Positions 25,667-34,362 of a DNA stretch of 39,324 nucleotides are shown piece after piece. The translations under genes were made by a program, and so were the position numbers. The DNA comes from Alphaproteobacteria bacterium (GTDB lineage: Bacteria > Pseudomonadota > Alphaproteobacteria > UBA9219): contig JAQUYN010000016.1 of the NCBI GenBank assembly GCA_028691835.1, positions 1 through 39,324 on the forward strand, in the 5' to 3' direction. The first letter of the stretch is position 1, and each line of letters opens with the position of its first letter. The notes beneath the pieces were generated by a model. The model saw only the letters and a program-made list of their open reading frames with translations. It did no database searches and had not been told where the DNA came from.

Positions 25667-26278
25667 ATGCGCAAAGTAAGAATACCATACCTTCTTCCTT
25701 TTGGTTTGGTCATCACTGGTCTTCTGACAAGCTGCAGCTCAAAACACACGCGGAACACCCAAGAACAGCCCCACAAACCGACCAACGGCAAATCGCTAGA
25801 GCAGCTCTATAAAGAATACCCCTGCGAAGGCAGCCCCATATGCGGTCGCCATGCCGTTCTGTATGCCCCTCTTGGCAAGGACAAAACGAATAAAGATGAA
25901 GAAAGTTCAAAATTTATTGGGGCCATTACACCACCAATCCCAGTAGGAAAAAAAGGCAAACTTACATACAGAATGTTCGTTTTCCCTGAAGCAACAACAT
26001 TTGATAACATGAACAACACGCCGATTAGTCAGATCCCCTTTCCAGACGCCACCTCTGCAGTGGGGTTCCAAAAGAAACTCTCTAAACTTGTTGAAACAGC
26101 ACGTGAGGTTGTAAAACAAAAAGGAGGCAATCTGCACGCGACAGCTGACACAATGACAAAAGTGGCCGATACGCTTATTGACATCTCAGATAAATCAGCC
26201 CCGATCGCGATCCCTACTCTGGAGAGCATGATTCAGGCCATTAAGGTGATAGGCGCGCCAACAAACGAAATTAAATGA
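25667..26278 (+). CDS. Lipoprotein of unknown function
   Basis: 203 residues; GAGGA lies upstream of the ATG. The signal MRKVRIPYLLPFGLVITGLL ends in the lipobox LLTSC. Mature part: a Thr/Gln/Pro-rich linker, a possible disulfide in YPCEGSPICG, then a basic region and an amphipathic C-terminal half (FQKKLSKLVETAREVVKQKG; ADTMTKVADTLIDISDKSAP). No recognised domain. It opens a block of four secreted or membrane-anchored proteins between aspS and rnd. A second lipoprotein follows at 26422. Confidence 0.8.
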   Translation: MRKVRIPYLLPFGLVITGLLTSCSSKHTRNTQEQPHKPTNGKSLEQLYKEYPCEGSPICGRHAVLYAPLGKDKTNKDEESSKFIGAITPPIPVGKKGKLTYRMFVFPEATTFDNMNNTPISQIPFPDATSAVGFQKKLSKLVETAREVVKQKGGNLHATADTMTKVADTLIDISDKSAPIAIPTLESMIQAIKVIGAPTNEIK

Positions 26279-26421
26279 AAAATGACAACAAAGTCGCGTA
26301 TATTTAGTCAACATTATATACGTTAACTATAAATCTATATTCTTTCGTCGTTGCAAATAAGACAAACCTGTTCTACTAGTATTCACAATATTTGCCACAC
26401 CAATTGGAAAGGATCTCACTC

Positions 26422-27432
26422 ATGTCCATCAATAAAAAAGCCAACCTCATAGCTAGCCTTATCGCTGCTGGCTATATAGTGACAGCTTGCTCCCCCATCA
26501 GCAACACACCGGCTCTTGATTTATCCGAAGACGACCAAAATATTGTGGAAAACACGGGTGAAACAGGTCAGGCCATGCCTGTCGTGATTATGGACCCGCG
26601 CAAAAAAGGCAAAGCACCGTTGCATTCCAGAATTGCTGGATCAAGAAATGTTACGGTCAAGCCAGTCTTTGACACCAGCCCCAATCAAGGCAAGCAGGGC
26701 AAAGGGTCTGACTATAAGGAAGAAGTTACTTACACTGAACAAAGTGAAAGCGACGAAGTGTTGGTTATGGGGTTGTCCGTTGACACGACAAAAAACTCAA
26801 AACATCGTTATTTTACGGCACTGCAACGGATTAAGGGAATCGATCACCTGAACGATGCGCAACTTGGTCAAACCCTTGACGGCAATTCACCTGGCTCAGA
26901 GTGGAGTATGATTGCGCGCAATGCTGCTGCCGTATTTGGCGATGTGGCTCATGGCGCTCGCGACATTAACGGGATCCATGTCGATAACCAAATGGGCAAT
27001 GCAGCTGAAAAGACAGCTAACTCCTATGACTACTGGGCCAAGCATTGGACGGCAGATAGCATAACCAATACGCTCTCTGGCGGGACGACCACAATCGGCG
27101 ACATCACAACAAGCAGCAGCCTTGAGAACTATCTTGAATTCAATCCGGAAATAATCAATAGCAGTGAAAACAATATTGAGACAATCAATAGCATTGAAAA
27201 CAATCTTGAGACAATCAATAGCAGTGAAAACAACCTTCCCTCGTCTGGAAGATCTTCAACACCTCAACAAGGTAGAGACCACGACAAACATGATGGCGGC
27301 TGCAGCATTGACTGTGGAAAAACAAGCTCCACAACTATTCCGGCAAGACGAGGGACCGATACCACCGTTTATGCTTTGTCAGGGATGAGTCTTAATGTGA
27401 ATAAGACCCCCCTCACAGTCAATTTTGGCTAA
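26422..27432 (+). CDS. Lipoprotein of unknown function with a 10-residue tandem repeat
   Basis: 336 residues from the ATG at 26422 (GGAAAGGA upstream; a TTG at 26392 is in frame). Lipobox IVTAC. The middle (IDHLNDAQLGQTLDGNSPGS; NAAAVFGDVAHGARDINGIH) has no known domain to me. Residues about 245-272 repeat an Asn/Ser/Glu-rich unit (INSSENNIET) three times, followed by a His/Asp-rich DHDKHDGGCSIDCGK segment that could bind metal or form a disulfide. The repeat suggests a flexible, variable surface part. Not seen in a known family. Confidence 0.75.
   Translation: MSINKKANLIASLIAAGYIVTACSPISNTPALDLSEDDQNIVENTGETGQAMPVVIMDPRKKGKAPLHSRIAGSRNVTVKPVFDTSPNQGKQGKGSDYKEEVTYTEQSESDEVLVMGLSVDTTKNSKHRYFTALQRIKGIDHLNDAQLGQTLDGNSPGSEWSMIARNAAAVFGDVAHGARDINGIHVDNQMGNAAEKTANSYDYWAKHWTADSITNTLSGGTTTIGDITTSSSLENYLEFNPEIINSSENNIETINSIENNLETINSSENNLPSSGRSSTPQQGRDHDKHDGGCSIDCGKTSSTTIPARRGTDTTVYALSGMSLNVNKTPLTVNFG
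27154..27237 (+). repeat. 30-base tandem repeat, about 2.8 copies, in the lipoprotein gene
   Basis: Copies start at 27154, 27184 and 27214 and begin ATCAATAGCAGTGAAAACAA; the second has one change (ATAGCATTG). The unit is a multiple of three, so it encodes a 10-residue repeat and copy-number change would not shift the frame. Confidence 0.9.
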
Positions 27433-27832
27433 CAAAAAAGTATATACTGCTTGCACCTCAAGCGTTGGTATTTATTAGGATGATCCAAGATGAAAATTGG
27501 AATCGGAACTCGTAAAAAAAGCCGTCATTCCGGAGCATTTTTCTCTTTAACAGACTTGTCTGGCGAAAGAAAAATGAATCCGGAATCCGGTTTGGTTTCC
27601 TTTTTGACGTAAAAACAAAGTAATCCGGACGGATCTTTTATGGGTGGGGCAGCTTTACCATCGAACTTAGATCCGCCGGCCCCCAAAAAACCACTCTTGA
27701 AGAGAGAGGAGTATAAACGCTTTCTTTCTCAAAATAAAAAGGCGGTCCTCTTTGAGATTCGTCTTTTTTAATGGACGAAAACAATAACAAATCGTAACGT
27801 CATCGCGATTACTCAAAATTATAAGCATTAAT
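27433..27832. other. Intergenic stretch with palindromic elements
   Basis: No gene. 27526-27548 and 27566-27586 are imperfect inverted arms of about 22 bases that include CATTCCGG and CCGGAAT; this is the layout of a palindromic interspersed element (GTCATTCCGG type). A second pair, near 27613-27625 (CCGGACGGATCT) and 27668-27680 (AGATCCGCCGG), can also fold. The region ends with a short perfect hairpin, TGCGCC-ggat-GGCGCA (27834-27849). Confidence 0.5.
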
Positions 27833-27877
27833 ATGCGCCGGATGGCGCAGCACTTAACATTGACAGCCGAGGCCAAA

Positions 27878-29662
27878 ATGAACGAACCCCAAAAATCTGG
27901 CAAAACACAATTTCGTCAGGCTTTGATCTCGCCAAAAGATAGCAAGGCGAGTCCCAACTCCTTGTCAACAATCGCCACCCCCTTTGATGCGATCCCATTG
28001 GGTAACAAAGGAATAAGCAAACGACCTGTCGTAACAATGGGCCGGAATACATCTCATTCATTAAGTAGGCGGATCATAACAGCAACCCTCGCGATTGGCA
28101 TATTCACGACAGCTCTTTTTGTCCCTGTCAATAAAAGTGATGCCAAGGTGCAAAATGGTCGGAATCAAGAACAGACAAAAATCCATAAGACACACTCCAA
28201 TACGGCGCTTACAGCGGCAGAAGAAGAAATCCTGACAAGATCACTTCAAGCCGTGCGTGATCATGTTGACGCACTGAGAAGGAAAGCTAGCGGCACTTTG
28301 CTATCAAAAAAATCTTCTGACAAAACCATCTATCTTGTAAGCCAAGCCGAGGAAGTCAGGCTTCAACGAAGAATTCAAGAAATTCGCGAGAGCGTATTTG
28401 CGAAAAGAAGCCATACGAAACAAAAAGAAACACAAACCACTCGTGCGCCAGAGTCGATAAAGAATCTTTTCACAGTAGCTGCCCCTCCCCCAACTGAAAA
28501 AACTCTAATCCCTGACAACAATGACCTGTGCAAATCACCCTTTGACCTTGTCCAATTTTTATACCCAAACACAACAAAGGCCCCTGCAGTTCGTGTGCCA
28601 GAGGATCCCCAAAAACGCGCTACGCTTCAGCCTGTCCCCAAGAAAACGGAAGAAAGCAAGCTTTTTCCTATCGCACAAAATACCGTTTGCAAGCATCCGT
28701 TTGACTTAGCAAACTATCTCCGCACGAATCCTGCGACAAAAACAGGCCTCGGGGAAGAAAACGTAACTGTTCCGATACTGACCGCAGTCAAAAAGATTCC
28801 TGTCTTGAAACCCAAAAGCCACAAAATTGTTGTTAAACAAAAACACAACACCCCCCGAGTAAAAGTTACGTTTCAGGTTGAAGAACGCGTCCCCACGACA
28901 AAACAAGATGTAACGGCACGACAAAAAGGTAATCTGACTCAACAACCTCTGCCAAAACCACTGCAGCCCGCTCCTAAACCAAGAAGGGACAAAGTTTCTG
29001 GAATTTTAGCCAGCAAGTTTGGCTTATCTCAAGACGTTTTTTCCTCCTTAAATCCGGCGGAACAAAAAGCCCTTACCAACGCAACACTGTCTGGCGCCGT
29101 AACCTTTGTTCCCTACAAACAGAGCATGGATGAAACCACCGGAACAAATGCTGCCGTGACCATGTTCAACGTCGCAGATAAACTTGCTAAAAATGCGACG
29201 ACAAGAGCTGTTGCTGTAAAAATGTATAAACAGGCCTGTGACGTTGCATGCAACTCGAATTATTTAATGACACGCGAAGCAAGCGCCTCTGTAACAAACT
29301 ATGCCAAACTTTTGCAGGATGTCGGTAGAGAACCTCATGCCGTTTATCTCGCCTGTATTGCCGTGCAAGCTGACAACACAAACAGAGAAGCCCTCAAACT
29401 TTTAGTTGAAAGCTCCAAAAAGAACCCAGATCTCGTTGAACAAACTTATAGTCGCGTTTCACGAATGAATGCCTTCGGCCTTTTTGGCAATCTTAATCTG
29501 GCAGCACAAAACATTTTGGAAAAAACCGTTCAATCTTCGCAAAATAACCATGGTCGCAACGCTAGACCTGTTACCTACAATACAAACTCTGGAGAACCTT
29601 ACAGGCCCACCGCCAGAGGGACAGCATGGGATTCATTCTATCATGTCTCCACAAATAGCTAA
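27878..29662 (+). CDS. Large membrane-anchored protein of unknown family (paralogue 1)
   Basis: 594 residues from the ATG at 27878 (GAGG 5-8 bases before); the frame extends to 27833 but without a ribosome site. About 60 cytoplasmic residues precede a hydrophobic helix (64-82, IITATLAIGIFTTALFVPV), so the rest should be periplasmic. Two copies of a C-x-x-PFDL motif (LCKSPFDLVQFL near 217, VCKHPFDLANYL near 270) follow, then VPILTAVKKIPVLKPKSHK, a Pro/Lys-rich linker, and a helical C-terminal domain with TPR-like spacing (AVKMYKQACDVACNSNYLM; EALKLLVESSKKNPDLVEQ). The IPVL-x(5)-K segment and the C/PF motif also occur in the protein at 29801. No known domain recognised. Confidence 0.75.
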   Translation: MNEPQKSGKTQFRQALISPKDSKASPNSLSTIATPFDAIPLGNKGISKRPVVTMGRNTSHSLSRRIITATLAIGIFTTALFVPVNKSDAKVQNGRNQEQTKIHKTHSNTALTAAEEEILTRSLQAVRDHVDALRRKASGTLLSKKSSDKTIYLVSQAEEVRLQRRIQEIRESVFAKRSHTKQKETQTTRAPESIKNLFTVAAPPPTEKTLIPDNNDLCKSPFDLVQFLYPNTTKAPAVRVPEDPQKRATLQPVPKKTEESKLFPIAQNTVCKHPFDLANYLRTNPATKTGLGEENVTVPILTAVKKIPVLKPKSHKIVVKQKHNTPRVKVTFQVEERVPTTKQDVTARQKGNLTQQPLPKPLQPAPKPRRDKVSGILASKFGLSQDVFSSLNPAEQKALTNATLSGAVTFVPYKQSMDETTGTNAAVTMFNVADKLAKNATTRAVAVKMYKQACDVACNSNYLMTREASASVTNYAKLLQDVGREPHAVYLACIAVQADNTNREALKLLVESSKKNPDLVEQTYSRVSRMNAFGLFGNLNLAAQNILEKTVQSSQNNHGRNARPVTYNTNSGEPYRPTARGTAWDSFYHVSTNS

Positions 29663-29736
29663 TTATGTAGAACTTTAGACACATTTTGTGTTTCATTGCC
29701 CGCTTCCCCTTATGAAACTAATAAGGAGATGCTATT

Positions 29737-29808
29737 ATGCATTGTGAGTTAACATTATTTATTCACGCACCTCCTCATTTTAAGAAGATTGAGACCGCCT
29801 ATGCCTGA
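29737..29808 (+). CDS. 23-residue leader ORF overlapping the paralogue 2 start
   Basis: AAGGAG (29723-29728) stands 8 bases before the ATG at 29737, the best ribosome site in the area. It encodes MHCELTLFIHAPPHFKKIET AYA and stops at 29806-29808, inside the start region of the next gene (ATG at 29801, shifted frame). Ribosomes finishing here could restart on that gene, whose own start lacks a clear ribosome site. Coding status is not shown by any homologue. Confidence 0.5.
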   Translation: MHCELTLFIHAPPHFKKIETAYA

Positions 29809-31279
29809 CACAAACAAAAAACCGCATCGTTGGGGTGCCTTGTTTTACTCTATCTTGACGGCGTTTTCTTCATCGCCAGCCAAGCCAAGTCGCGCCGGAA
29901 AAACTGTGCGGGCCGCCATGAACCGTGCCAGTGGGGATGATCATCACCAAGCAACACAAGGCGACTTCACCCGCATCAAACAGAATGCCGCCGCCGCGAA
30001 AAAAACCGGGAAGAAGGGCCTCCCGTTTTTTGCGTATATGATAGGCACGCTCAGGTCAAAGATAAAGCCTGCATCAAGCCAACCGGCTCAAAGAAAAACA
30101 GGCAAGAAAGTTCTTGCCGCGATGTCACGCTTTGAAGAAAACCCAGAGAATATAGCACACAACATCGTTGACCAACCGGCACGGAATGAGCCGACTTCAA
30201 CCATCAAGGTGCAATCCATCTTGGCCACCATGCGCGAAAGCGCGGCGAAAATGATGATCAACAATCGCCGCGTTATGGCGCGCGCCGTTGGCGTCACCTG
30301 CCTTGTTCTTGCCTTTACAGGAAATGCCTTTGCGCCTGTTACGACATCTTTCGAACTTGCCAAAAACAATGGGGCCAACAAACTTGCCAAAAACATTGGA
30401 ACCAACCGGCAATGTCACGTTGAAAACCCGTTCCTTGATATGAATAAACTCAACACCGCCGCACAAAAGATCCCCATGCAAACGAAGATCCCTGTGCAAA
30501 CAAAGAGCCCCGTGCAAGCAGCGCCCATCGACAACAAGGTCGAACAGGACGCCTCGGTTATCATTTTGGCCGGTACACCCAAAATTCCAGTTCTACATGC
30601 TCAATCCAAGAAGGTCCGCGTCAGAGGGCATGCCGCTTTTGCCAAACAAAAAAAGCCACACAATGGTCACGTTCACGCTGTTTTCATGACGCCCGGCAAA
30701 ACAAATCCTCCCAATTCCACGGCACACCTTGCCAAGCAACCGAAGCCAAATAGTGAACGGGTCCACGTTGTCTATAAAGCGCCAAGCAAAGCGGCTGTCA
30801 AAGCCTTTGCAGAAAAGCTCAACACGACGAAACAACAACAAGATTCGGCTACTCCTGCGGCGACGCTCGCCAAGCACCAAGCAGCGGCTATTACTCGTTT
30901 TATAGAAGCCAAGGTTTTGGCCGGAAAGAGGGTCAACCCAAAAACCAACCAAGCCTCGTTGTTCAAATGCTTGAGCGCTTTCAGTCAGGCGCGACGCGGC
31001 GAGATCATGGACAACACGTTCGTACAGATGTCGTTGCCCGAATGCGGCCTTCTTTACACAGGCGTGCCCGGCATCAAGGAAAATCTGACGGAGGCCACCC
31101 GCTTTGTCCTTGCTGGGAACCACCATAGCCCTGCAGGTCAGAAGATCCTGAAAAAGGTTCGGGCGCAGAACCCAGCCCTGTTGTTACAACTTGAAAGGGA
31201 AGTCCATAACAGAAGCTCGGCATTGCATCCGGCCTCACAATGGAGCTCACGCGCTGTGGCTCTGCGGTCAACACTTTGA
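29801..31279 (+). CDS. Large membrane-anchored protein of unknown family (paralogue 2)
   Basis: 492 residues. The first 160 residues are basic and contain a duplicated module: YSILTAFSSSPAKPSRAGKT with VRAAMNR, and later YMIGTLRSKIKPASS with GKKVLAAMSR. A hydrophobic helix follows (about 161-180, VGVTCLVLAFTGNAFAPV), so the C-terminal 300 residues should face the periplasm. They hold a QCHVENPFLDMNKL motif near 203, IILAGTPKIPVLHAQSKKV near 260 (like paralogue 1), two copies of an AKQ-KP-x(6)-HVVY repeat, and a helical end with two cysteines (LFKCLSAFSQ; SLPECGLLYTG). Its start overlaps the leader ORF. Function unknown. Confidence 0.75.
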   Translation: MPDTNKKPHRWGALFYSILTAFSSSPAKPSRAGKTVRAAMNRASGDDHHQATQGDFTRIKQNAAAAKKTGKKGLPFFAYMIGTLRSKIKPASSQPAQRKTGKKVLAAMSRFEENPENIAHNIVDQPARNEPTSTIKVQSILATMRESAAKMMINNRRVMARAVGVTCLVLAFTGNAFAPVTTSFELAKNNGANKLAKNIGTNRQCHVENPFLDMNKLNTAAQKIPMQTKIPVQTKSPVQAAPIDNKVEQDASVIILAGTPKIPVLHAQSKKVRVRGHAAFAKQKKPHNGHVHAVFMTPGKTNPPNSTAHLAKQPKPNSERVHVVYKAPSKAAVKAFAEKLNTTKQQQDSATPAATLAKHQAAAITRFIEAKVLAGKRVNPKTNQASLFKCLSAFSQARRGEIMDNTFVQMSLPECGLLYTGVPGIKENLTEATRFVLAGNHHSPAGQKILKKVRAQNPALLLQLEREVHNRSSALHPASQWSSRAVALRSTL

Positions 31280-31319
31280 TGGCTTGAAGCTTCCGTCCTG
31301 ATGCCGTAAGACTGTGGCC

Positions 31320-32468
31320 ATGAAATACATTACGACGACTCAAGATCTTACGGCTTTTTGCGATTCTTTAAAGGGCGCGGATTTCGTTACCATTGACACC
31401 GAGTTTATGCGCGAGCGCACCTATTACGCCAAGCTTTGCCTCGTGCAGCTTGGCGGTCCGAAGGATGCCGCTGCCATTGATCCTCTCGCTGAGGGGATTG
31501 ACTTACAACCGCTGTATGCCTTGCTGGACGACTCCAAAATCCTCAAAGTTTTTCATGCGGCACGCCAGGATGTCGAAATCTTTGTAAATATGACAGGCCG
31601 TGTGCCGACCCCAATCTTTGACACACAAATTGCAGCGATGGTCTGTGGCTATGGCGAGTCCATCGGCTATGAACCCTTGGCAAGCAGCCTGACCAACGCG
31701 GTGATTGATAAATCAAGCCGCTATACCGACTGGAGCCAACGCCCCCTCACAGAACGTCAGATTGACTATGCCTTGGCCGATGTGACGCATCTGCGCGATA
31801 TTTACGTCAAGCTTGCCGCTCAAATCGAAAAATCTTCGCGTGGCGAATGGGTGAACGAAGAAATGGCCATCCTCACCGATGTGCACACCTATCAAACAGA
31901 CCCCATGGAAGTTTGGAAACGCCTGAAACTGCGGACCGATAAACCACGTCGCCGCGCTATCTTGCGTGAACTTGCCGCTTGGCGCGAACTTGAAGCACAA
32001 AGCGCAAACTTGCCACGTGCACGAGTCATCAAAGATGAGCAACTTTTGGAAATTGCCAATCATGCCCCAGCAACCATCGAAGATCTTGCCCGAACACGCG
32101 GCTTGAGCCAAGGCTTTGCTCAGGGTCGCCTTGGCGCTGCGATTTTGGAAGCTATCACACGGGGCAATGCTATTTCCCTGAAAGATTGCCCGGCTGGCGA
32201 AGTTAAAAAGAAAATGCCAAGTGGCGCTGGCGCTGTTCTGGAACTCCTTAAAGTATTGCTACGGCAGGTCAGTGACAAATATGGGGTCGCCGCAAAATTG
32301 ATTGCAACCTCAGACGATCTTGAGCGTCTCGCCGCCGAAGATGAACCAGACATCAAACCCCTTCATGGGTGGCGACGGAAGCTTTTTGGAGATACAGCTC
32401 TTGCCTTCAAACATGGCAACCTTGCTTTAGCCATCAAAAATAACAAGGTTACGACAATTTCTCTTTGA
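31320..32468 (+). CDS. rnd: Ribonuclease D
   Basis: 382 residues from the ATG at 31320 (a GTG six bases earlier is in frame). A 3'-5' exonuclease that trims tRNA precursors. DEDD motifs: Exo I FVTIDTEFM (D26, E28), Exo II KVFHAARQDVEIF, and Exo III YALADVTHLRDIY with the Y-x3-D pattern. An HRDC domain follows at about 205-290 (RRAILRELAAWRELEAQSAN, RVIKDEQLLEIAN). Length is normal for the family. It is divergent from aspS, with the accessory block between; the two are often direct neighbours in alphaproteobacteria. Confidence 0.95.
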   Translation: MKYITTTQDLTAFCDSLKGADFVTIDTEFMRERTYYAKLCLVQLGGPKDAAAIDPLAEGIDLQPLYALLDDSKILKVFHAARQDVEIFVNMTGRVPTPIFDTQIAAMVCGYGESIGYEPLASSLTNAVIDKSSRYTDWSQRPLTERQIDYALADVTHLRDIYVKLAAQIEKSSRGEWVNEEMAILTDVHTYQTDPMEVWKRLKLRTDKPRRRAILRELAAWRELEAQSANLPRARVIKDEQLLEIANHAPATIEDLARTRGLSQGFAQGRLGAAILEAITRGNAISLKDCPAGEVKKKMPSGAGAVLELLKVLLRQVSDKYGVAAKLIATSDDLERLAAEDEPDIKPLHGWRRKLFGDTALAFKHGNLALAIKNNKVTTISL

Positions 32469-32475
32469 CCCTCGA

Positions 32476-33267
32476 TTAAGGCCGATACTTGTAAATCATC
32501 CTTGTAAAGTTCTCATCCTCATAATACTCGATGGAATCTAACCGTGAATCGAGAACAATAGCGCCACTTCTTGCCGATTGTGTCACTTGCGAGCGGACGC
32601 TCAATGTTTTCTTACCTTTTCCTTCATCAACCGTGAAATCGACTGGCGCAATAAAAACGACGCGGATATTAAATCTGGCGTAAACAAAATGATCTGTGTT
32701 CCCGTCTTCATCCATCCGCCGAACCACAGCTTTTCCCTCTTCGGCATCCAAAGGCAAAGAAACAATGTTAATGAGCGAATCCAAAACAAACTTAAAACTT
32801 GTCGGTAAAATACCTGCCGCATTATGAATAGACACAAAGCGGCAGGTATTCAAGGCATCGCGATTAATCGGGAAAACGTTGATATTAAACCGCTGCGCAG
32901 ATTCATCAAATGGATAAAGCTTCTTTTCAAAATCGTACCGACCTAGTTTTAACATAGTTTCGTATCTGTAGGCCGTGGGGTACGTCCCAATGTCTTTTTT
33001 CACTTGCTCACGAATAACTGGCCTAATTTTCTGCCACTTGAATTCATCTTTATAAAACTCTTGATAAATGTCACAGGCTTTGATCTGCGCAAAGGCATCT
33101 AAAATCTGATCGTTCGACAAATCAAGAGCGCCAAAGCGAACCAAACTTTCCAAAATTCGTTCAGAATTCGGCTTCACATATTCATCGGCATGAGATTGTG
33201 TTCCTGCCAAAAAGACAAAGACTCCGGCAAGCATAAGACCAATTCGGAAACAACAAGCCATTTTCAT
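32476..33267 (-). CDS. Secreted protein of unknown function, co-transcribed with mutY
   Basis: 263 residues with a signal peptide (CFRIGLMLAGVFVFLAGTQSHA, cut before DE). The mature part has an N-terminal helical half (ILESLVRFGALDLSNDQILD, a CDIYQEFYKDEFKW segment) and a C-terminal beta-rich half (FVYARFNIRVVFIAPVDFTV; IVLDSRLDSIEYYEDENFTR). I do not recognise the family. Its start overlaps the mutY stop as ATGA, so the two are translationally coupled, although a secreted protein and a DNA repair enzyme have no obvious shared task. It converges on rnd with a 7-base gap. Confidence 0.78.
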   Translation of the reverse strand: MKMACCFRIGLMLAGVFVFLAGTQSHADEYVKPNSERILESLVRFGALDLSNDQILDAFAQIKACDIYQEFYKDEFKWQKIRPVIREQVKKDIGTYPTAYRYETMLKLGRYDFEKKLYPFDESAQRFNINVFPINRDALNTCRFVSIHNAAGILPTSFKFVLDSLINIVSLPLDAEEGKAVVRRMDEDGNTDHFVYARFNIRVVFIAPVDFTVDEGKGKKTLSVRSQVTQSARSGAIVLDSRLDSIEYYEDENFTRMIYKYRP

Positions 33268-34352
33268 TTACGTATCCTCATTTCCTTTTCAGCGAAGACC
33301 AAAATCTTTTTCATCACGCTTGGCAAAGCCTCGGTTTCCCAATCAGCTTGTTTTACCCATTTGCCTTTAACCCGGCCCGCGCCACTTGCCACAGCAACGC
33401 ACAATTCAAGATCAAAATGGGTAAAGGTATGATAAACGTTTCCAGATAAAAGCGTCCAAGCGCCTTGAATCGGAGCATAACGGCGCGCCGCTTCCCATAC
33501 CAGCCCTTTTCCCTCCTGCCACGGCGTTGACGGAACCTCCATCATGCTCGCCAAAAGCCCCTCTGGCGGGCGCTGACGCAACAAGACTCGCCCCTTGCTG
33601 TCTCGCAACACAAAAGCCGTGGCATAGCGTTTGGGTTTGGGCTTAGCCTTCAAGCGGACAGGCAAATCTTCCGCACAACCTAAAATCCGCGCCTGACAAA
33701 CAGCCTGCCACGGACACACAGCACACTTGGGATTGCGCGGCGTGCAGACCGTCGCGCCCAAATCCATCAAAGCCTGCGCATAATCACCATATCGCAATGT
33801 AGGGAGATTTTGGGCCGCATGTTCTTTGATTTCTTTCTTGGCTTTTGGTAACGGTGTTTCCACATTGTATAAACGCGCCATCACACGTTCAACGTTGCCA
33901 TCGACAACATTCGCCCTCTGATCAAAGGCAATGGCCGCAATCGCTGCTGCCGTATAGGGGCCTATTCCCGACAGCTTCAACAAGTCATCTTCGCTGGACG
34001 GAAACACGCCGTCATACTCCTTCACCAAAGTTTGCGCGCAGGCATGAAGCCCGCGAGCCCGTCGGTAATAGCCAAGCCCCGCCCACATTTGAAAAACCTC
34101 ATCAAGGCTCGCGGCGGCCAAGTCTGCGAGCGTAGGCCAACGCCCCAAAAACTTGATAAAATAAGGAGCCACCGCCGTGACGGTCGTCTGCTGAAGCATA
34201 ATTTCTGAAAGCCAAACGTGATAGGGATCGGCGCGTTTACCAATGGGCGCTCGCCAGGGCAAGACACGGGCATGCCGATCATACCACGCCAGAAGTTTAA
34301 CGGGATTGATTCTTGGCGTCTTTTTCTTGTTCTTTGACTCTTTATCCGTCAC
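33264..34352 (-). CDS. mutY: A/G-specific adenine DNA glycosylase MutY
   Basis: 362 residues if the GTG at 34352 (GAGG 5 bases upstream) is the start; the frame extends to 34388. MutY removes adenine mispaired with 8-oxoguanine. HhH-GPD domain: WLSEIMLQQT with the catalytic glutamate (E50), HhH LSGIGPYTAAAIAA, catalytic Asp in VVDGNVERV (D151), and the four-cysteine iron-sulfur site C203-x6-C210-x2-C213-x5-C219. The C-terminal third is a NUDIX-like domain (FVLRDSKGRVLLRQRPPEG) that recognises 8-oxoG. Its start is 10 bases from the divergent DUF721 start. Confidence 0.95.
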   Translation of the reverse strand: MTDKESKNKKKTPRINPVKLLAWYDRHARVLPWRAPIGKRADPYHVWLSEIMLQQTTVTAVAPYFIKFLGRWPTLADLAAASLDEVFQMWAGLGYYRRARGLHACAQTLVKEYDGVFPSSEDDLLKLSGIGPYTAAAIAAIAFDQRANVVDGNVERVMARLYNVETPLPKAKKEIKEHAAQNLPTLRYGDYAQALMDLGATVCTPRNPKCAVCPWQAVCQARILGCAEDLPVRLKAKPKPKRYATAFVLRDSKGRVLLRQRPPEGLLASMMEVPSTPWQEGKGLVWEAARRYAPIQGAWTLLSGNVYHTFTHFDLELCVAVASGAGRVKGKWVKQADWETEALPSVMKKILVFAEKEMRIRK

Positions 34353-34362
34353 AATCGCCTCT

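Noticed and set aside
27154-27237. CRISPR-like array
   Set aside because: Units are directly abutting without spacers and lie inside a coding frame.
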